NCBI GenBank assembly: GCA_030634675.1
Contig: DAOWAH010000042.1
Location: forward strand, 1-9,571
Direction of reading: 5' to 3'
DNA: 9,571 nucleotides
DNA from: Fidelibacterota bacterium
GTDB taxonomy: Bacteria > Marinisomatota > Marinisomatia > Marinisomatales > TCS56
The notes beneath the pieces were generated by a model. The model worked only from the letters and a program-made list of their open reading frames with translations. It did no database searches and was not told the origin of the DNA. The translations under genes and the position numbers were made by a program. Below, piece by piece: positions 7,375 to 9,571 of this stretch (positions are counted from its first letter, which is position 1; every line of letters begins with the position of its first letter).

Positions 7375-7637
7375 TGCTAAACCAAAATTCGAAAAATTCC
7401 ATCACCACAGTTAATAATTCACGACGGGAATTACTGGTTACCTTGGGTCGTTCGGTACTTTTTTTATTTATGGCCGGTGTAACCGGATTTTTGTTTCGGC
7501 GCCGACGCTGTTGGGATGCGGATGATGTCACTTATACACAACTGCCCTGCCAGGACTGCCGTCAATTAAAAGGCTGCGGCAGACCAACGGCGGAAGTCTA
7601 TCGTACTAACCGTTCAAATGATCAAAACAGCGGCTGA
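7374..7637 (+). CDS. Small four-cysteine protein with twin-arginine-like N-terminus
   Basis: I do not recognise this 87-residue protein. Residues 16-20 (SRREL) followed by a hydrophobic run (about 21-41, LLVTLGRSVLFLFMAGVTGF) resemble a Tat signal or an uncleaved anchor. A basic RRRR at 42-45 immediately follows, which is unusual after an export signal. It suggests either a membrane anchor with a cytoplasmic C-terminus or a reduced-cleavage Tat anchor. The soluble part has C46, C59, C62 and C68 (C-X12-C-X2-C-X5-C), four ligands that could bind one Fe-S cluster or zinc, or form two disulfides. It is translationally coupled on both sides: TAATG overlaps the NHL stop by one base, and TGATG overlaps the ferredoxin start by one base. 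Its position directly before a multi-cluster ferredoxin makes an assembly or electron-transfer role plausible. That is inference. Confidence 0.72.
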   Translation: MLNQNSKNSITTVNNSRRELLVTLGRSVLFLFMAGVTGFLFRRRRCWDADDVTYTQLPCQDCRQLKGCGRPTAEVYRTNRSNDQNSG

Positions 7638-8215
7638 TGTCAACACCAAAACATGATCAACCGGACCTGAGTCGCCGCAATTTTATTAACCGAACCTTGC
7701 GAATTACGGGAGTGGTTTGTCTTGGCTCGGTGGCTGGCTGGGGGCTCGTAAAGTCTTCCGGTCGTCGGACGGTCTGGCAGATCGATCCCCATATCTGCGT
7801 GCAGTGCGGGAATTGTGCCATCAACTGTGTGCTGACCCAGTCGGCTGTGCGCTGTGTTCATGCCTTTGATGTGTGCGGCTATTGTAAACTCTGTGGCGGT
7901 TACTTTCCACCGGATGCGATATCCCTGTCAACCGGGGCCGAGAATCAACTGTGCCCGACCGGGGCGCTCAAGCGTACATTTGTTGAAAATCCATATTTTG
8001 AATATAGCATTGATCACGAATTGTGCATTGGCTGCGGAAAATGTGTCAAGGGCTGCGGTTCCTTCGGCAATGGTTCACTCTACCTGCAGGTTCAGCAGGA
8101 CCTGTGTTTAAACTGCAACGAATGTTCAATCTCCCGCAGTTGCCCCTCCGGCGCTATAGCCCGGGTACCGGTCAATCAACCGTATATTCCCAAAGGGCAG
8201 CAGCAGCAGGTTTAA
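7637..8215 (+). CDS. Tat-exported multi-[4Fe-4S] ferredoxin (NapG/MauM-like)
   Basis: This 192-residue ferredoxin carries a twin-arginine motif SRRNFI (12-17) before a hydrophobic stretch (about 22-38), so it should fold with its clusters in the cytoplasm and be exported to the periplasm. Cysteine groups in order are C54/57/60/64; a lone C73; C80/83/86 with the CP-type fourth cysteine delayed to C106 (QLCPTGAL); C130/133/136/140; and C157/160/163/169 (CP). That is enough for up to four [4Fe-4S] clusters. The second half is a clean two-cluster ferredoxin. The first half has F90 where a fourth cysteine normally falls and a 19-residue insertion before C106. NapG and MauM are established periplasmic partners of membrane polyferredoxins NapH and MauN, and the next gene encodes such a protein 2 nt downstream. 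The C-terminus ends in four glutamines from a CAG run. Natural electron acceptor is unknown. Confidence 0.88.
   Translation: MSTPKHDQPDLSRRNFINRTLRITGVVCLGSVAGWGLVKSSGRRTVWQIDPHICVQCGNCAINCVLTQSAVRCVHAFDVCGYCKLCGGYFPPDAISLSTGAENQLCPTGALKRTFVENPYFEYSIDHELCIGCGKCVKGCGSFGNGSLYLQVQQDLCLNCNECSISRSCPSGAIARVPVNQPYIPKGQQQQV
8206..8210 (+). promoter_or_regulatory. Ribosome binding site fixing the GTG start at 8218
   Basis: GCAGG at 8206-8210, with its AGG core at 8208-8210, lies 7 nt before GTG 8218. The in-frame reading extends back to an ATG at 8023, but that would translate the ferredoxin gene in a second frame. The GTG also places a good signal peptide at the protein's N-terminus. These points together select GTG 8218. 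Confidence 0.6.
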
Positions 8216-8217
8216 TA

Positions 8218-9534
8218 GTGAAAACAGTAGAGCAGCGCATCCTCAGGCTCATATTGCTAATTCTCACGGTTCTGACTCTGGTAAGTGCTCAGGATCGTTT
8301 CCCACGACCGGAGTTTGAGTCGGATTACAACAAGCCAGAGACGCTTCTGGCTTTGCCGGATTCAGTCTGGTATGAAATACTGGATGTTGCTGTTCTGATC
8401 ATTGCCCTGTCCATTGCCGCCTTTTTTGTACTACGCCGACGTTCACGCAATCTGATTTTTTTACTGTCGTTATTTTCGCTGGCCTATTTCGGTTTCTGGC
8501 GTAAAGGCTGTATCTGTCCGGTCGGTTCGATCCAGAACGTAACCCTGTCATTTTTCGATGCGACTTACCTGATTCCGGTCGGCGTAATTCTATTCTTCAT
8601 TCTACCGTTGCTTTTCGCTCTGTTTTTTGGCCGTGTGTTTTGTGCGGCAGTTTGCCCATTGGGAGCGGTTCAGGATGCTGTGTTAATCAAACCCCGCCCG
8701 GTACCGCCGAGACTGGCCGCCGTTCTGAGTATCATACCGTATGTATTTATAGGCGCCGCTATTTTGTATTCGGCTACCGGTTCAGGACATATAATCTGCC
8801 AGCTCGATCCTTTTGTCTCGTTTTTTCGCTTAAGTGGCGAACCACTAATGTTGGTGTACGGCAGTCTGTTCCTGCTGATCGGTGTATTCTATGGCCGGCC
8901 TTATTGCCGTTTTCTGTGTCCCTATGGTGTTTTGTTGAACTGGTTCTCCAAATTTTCGCGCTGGCATCTTTCGATTACCCCCGATCGTTGTACCCAATGC
9001 CATTTATGTCAGGATGCCTGTCCCTACGATGCCATCGACAAACCGGCGCCGCCTCTGGATGCAACAGATCGGCGTCAGGCCGGTCGTCGATTAGGCAAGC
9101 TGATCGTACTGACCATTGGATTAGCAGTTGCCGGTGGAATCAGCGGCTATTTTCTCTATGAGCAGCTCAGCAGCCTGCATCCGACGATCAGACTTACTGA
9201 GCAGGTGCTGGCTGAGAAACAGGGCTTGATTCGTGAAACAACCCTGGCGAGTCAGACTTTTCACGAATCCGGACAGACGGTTGCCAGCCTACTGGAAGAG
9301 ACAGCGCTTATCAATAGCAGATTTCGAACCGGCAGTACATTGCTGGGGATCTTTATCGGGCTGGTAATCGGGATTAAATCGATCGGTGTCTTCTTTCGGG
9401 GCCGCCGGGAGGATTATGAGGCTAATCGTGGCGAATGTTTTTCCTGTGGCCGTTGCCTACCGTATTGCCCGGAAGAACACGAGCGTCAGGCGGTGCTGAA
9501 TAGCAAAGAAGGCTTGTATGAATCAATTGGCTGA
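8218..9534 (+). CDS. Membrane polyferredoxin, NapH/NosR/MauN-like
   Basis: From GTG 8218 this is a 438-residue inner-membrane iron-sulfur protein. A Sec-type signal (residues 1-24, ending LVSA|QDRF) is followed by about seven membrane helices near 53-71, 79-94, 117-138, 166-186, 209-226, 293-313 and 373-393. Typical family motifs are C98-x-C100-P, C142-x3-C146-P, QLDPF (195-199) and C230-x3-C234-P. A ferredoxin motif follows at C258/261/264/268-P. A second single motif, C407/410/413/417-P, lies at the C-terminus. Positive-inside charges (RRRSR 73-77, KPRPVPPR 158-165, DRRQAGRR 284-291, RGRRED 394-399) place both ferredoxin motifs in the cytoplasm and residues 314-372 in the periplasm. NapH and NosR pass electrons from quinol or cytoplasmic donors to periplasmic partners. 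The ferredoxin encoded just upstream is the likely partner. The loop-and-cluster extension beyond residue 290 is longer than a minimal NapH. The next gene starts inside its 3' end. Confidence 0.87.
   Translation: MKTVEQRILRLILLILTVLTLVSAQDRFPRPEFESDYNKPETLLALPDSVWYEILDVAVLIIALSIAAFFVLRRRSRNLIFLLSLFSLAYFGFWRKGCICPVGSIQNVTLSFFDATYLIPVGVILFFILPLLFALFFGRVFCAAVCPLGAVQDAVLIKPRPVPPRLAAVLSIIPYVFIGAAILYSATGSGHIICQLDPFVSFFRLSGEPLMLVYGSLFLLIGVFYGRPYCRFLCPYGVLLNWFSKFSRWHLSITPDRCTQCHLCQDACPYDAIDKPAPPLDATDRRQAGRRLGKLIVLTIGLAVAGGISGYFLYEQLSSLHPTIRLTEQVLAEKQGLIRETTLASQTFHESGQTVASLLEETALINSRFRTGSTLLGIFIGLVIGIKSIGVFFRGRREDYEANRGECFSCGRCLPYCPEEHERQAVLNSKEGLYESIG
9505..9512 (+). promoter_or_regulatory. Ribosome binding site for the partial last gene
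   Basis: AAAGAAGG at 9505-9512 lies 5 nt before ATG 9518, inside the polyferredoxin coding region. It is one of the better Shine-Dalgarno-like sites in the operon and supports a real overlapping start. Confidence 0.5.
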
Positions 9535-9571
9535 TCAAAAACGAATACGCGTTCTGTACAGCATCGCCCGC
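9518..9571 (+). CDS. Start of an unidentified gene, cut by the window edge
   Basis: Eighteen codons are visible (MNQLADQKRIRVLYSIAR), open to the last base. The ATG overlaps the polyferredoxin stop by 17 nt and is preceded by a good AAAGAAGG. The segment is hydrophilic and basic, as expected before a first membrane helix or as a cytoplasmic N-terminus. That fragment is too short to name a family. Its overlap makes it the seventh gene of the propeller/Fe-S operon, and it may encode the missing membrane or redox partner. Confidence 0.6.
   Translation, partial: MNQLADQKRIRVLYSIAR

Noticed and set aside
7718..7720. Possible lipoprotein cysteine (C28) in the ferredoxin signal region
   Set aside because: The residues before it (GVVC) do not fit a lipobox, since the position just before Cys is valine. 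The upstream SRRNFI fits a Tat signal better.
8202..8210. CAG trinucleotide run at the ferredoxin 3' end as a variable microsatellite
   Set aside because: Only four CAG units occur (QQQQ), too short to suggest a phase-variable tract.
8023..8217. An upstream ATG at 8023 extending the polyferredoxin by 65 codons
   Set aside because: The extension is the ferredoxin gene read in another frame. GTG 8218 has an AGG 7 nt upstream, sits 2 nt after the ferredoxin stop, and gives a normal signal peptide.

Overview
The window looks like Gram-negative bacterial chromosome. Several products carry export signals (one Sec-type, two Tat-like) and are most likely periplasmic or anchored in the inner membrane. 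The sequence does not fix the phylum. From memory of protein families, the propeller and iron-sulfur genes resemble uncharacterised gene sets in Bacteroidota, Lentisphaerota, Planctomycetota and related environmental lineages, so an FCB- or PVC-type bacterium or a neighbouring uncultured phylum is a reasonable guess only. There are no rRNA or tRNA genes, insertion sequences or CRISPR arrays. All supported genes are on the + strand.

Left part (1-3406). A gene-free AT-rich stretch (1-499) holds a perfect 14-bp palindrome (90-103). It leads into a two-gene unit: a HAD-family hydrolase (500-1252) overlapping by one base an EamA/DMT-type 10-helix transporter (1252-2169). The 196-bp gap that follows carries a dense run of inverted repeats (2212-2322) that looks like a structured intergenic element. 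A complete zinc-dependent medium-chain alcohol dehydrogenase (2366-3406) follows.

Right part (3407-9571). A 236-bp leader with two perfect 6-bp hairpins precedes a run of seven same-strand genes, the last cut by the window edge. They encode two related PQQ-like beta-propeller proteins (3643-4872, 4922-6391), an NHL-type propeller with an FCGCC motif (6388-7374), an 87-residue four-cysteine protein with a Tat-like N-terminus (7374-7637), a Tat-type multi-[4Fe-4S] ferredoxin (7637-8215), a NapH/NosR/MauN-like membrane polyferredoxin starting at GTG 8218 (8218-9534), and the first 18 codons of another gene (9518-9571). From 6388 onward the genes overlap or nearly touch (4, 1 and 1 nt overlaps, a 2-nt gap, a 17-nt overlap), which points to one translationally coupled operon.

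Inferred joint role: the polyferredoxin and the Tat ferredoxin form a quinol-to-periplasm or cytoplasm-to-periplasm electron path like NapH-NapG or MauN-MauM. In place of a recognisable reductase or cytochrome, the partners here are three exported or membrane-anchored beta-propellers and a small Cys protein. No CXXCH haem motif and no familiar terminal enzyme is visible. This module is the best candidate in the window for an undescribed system.
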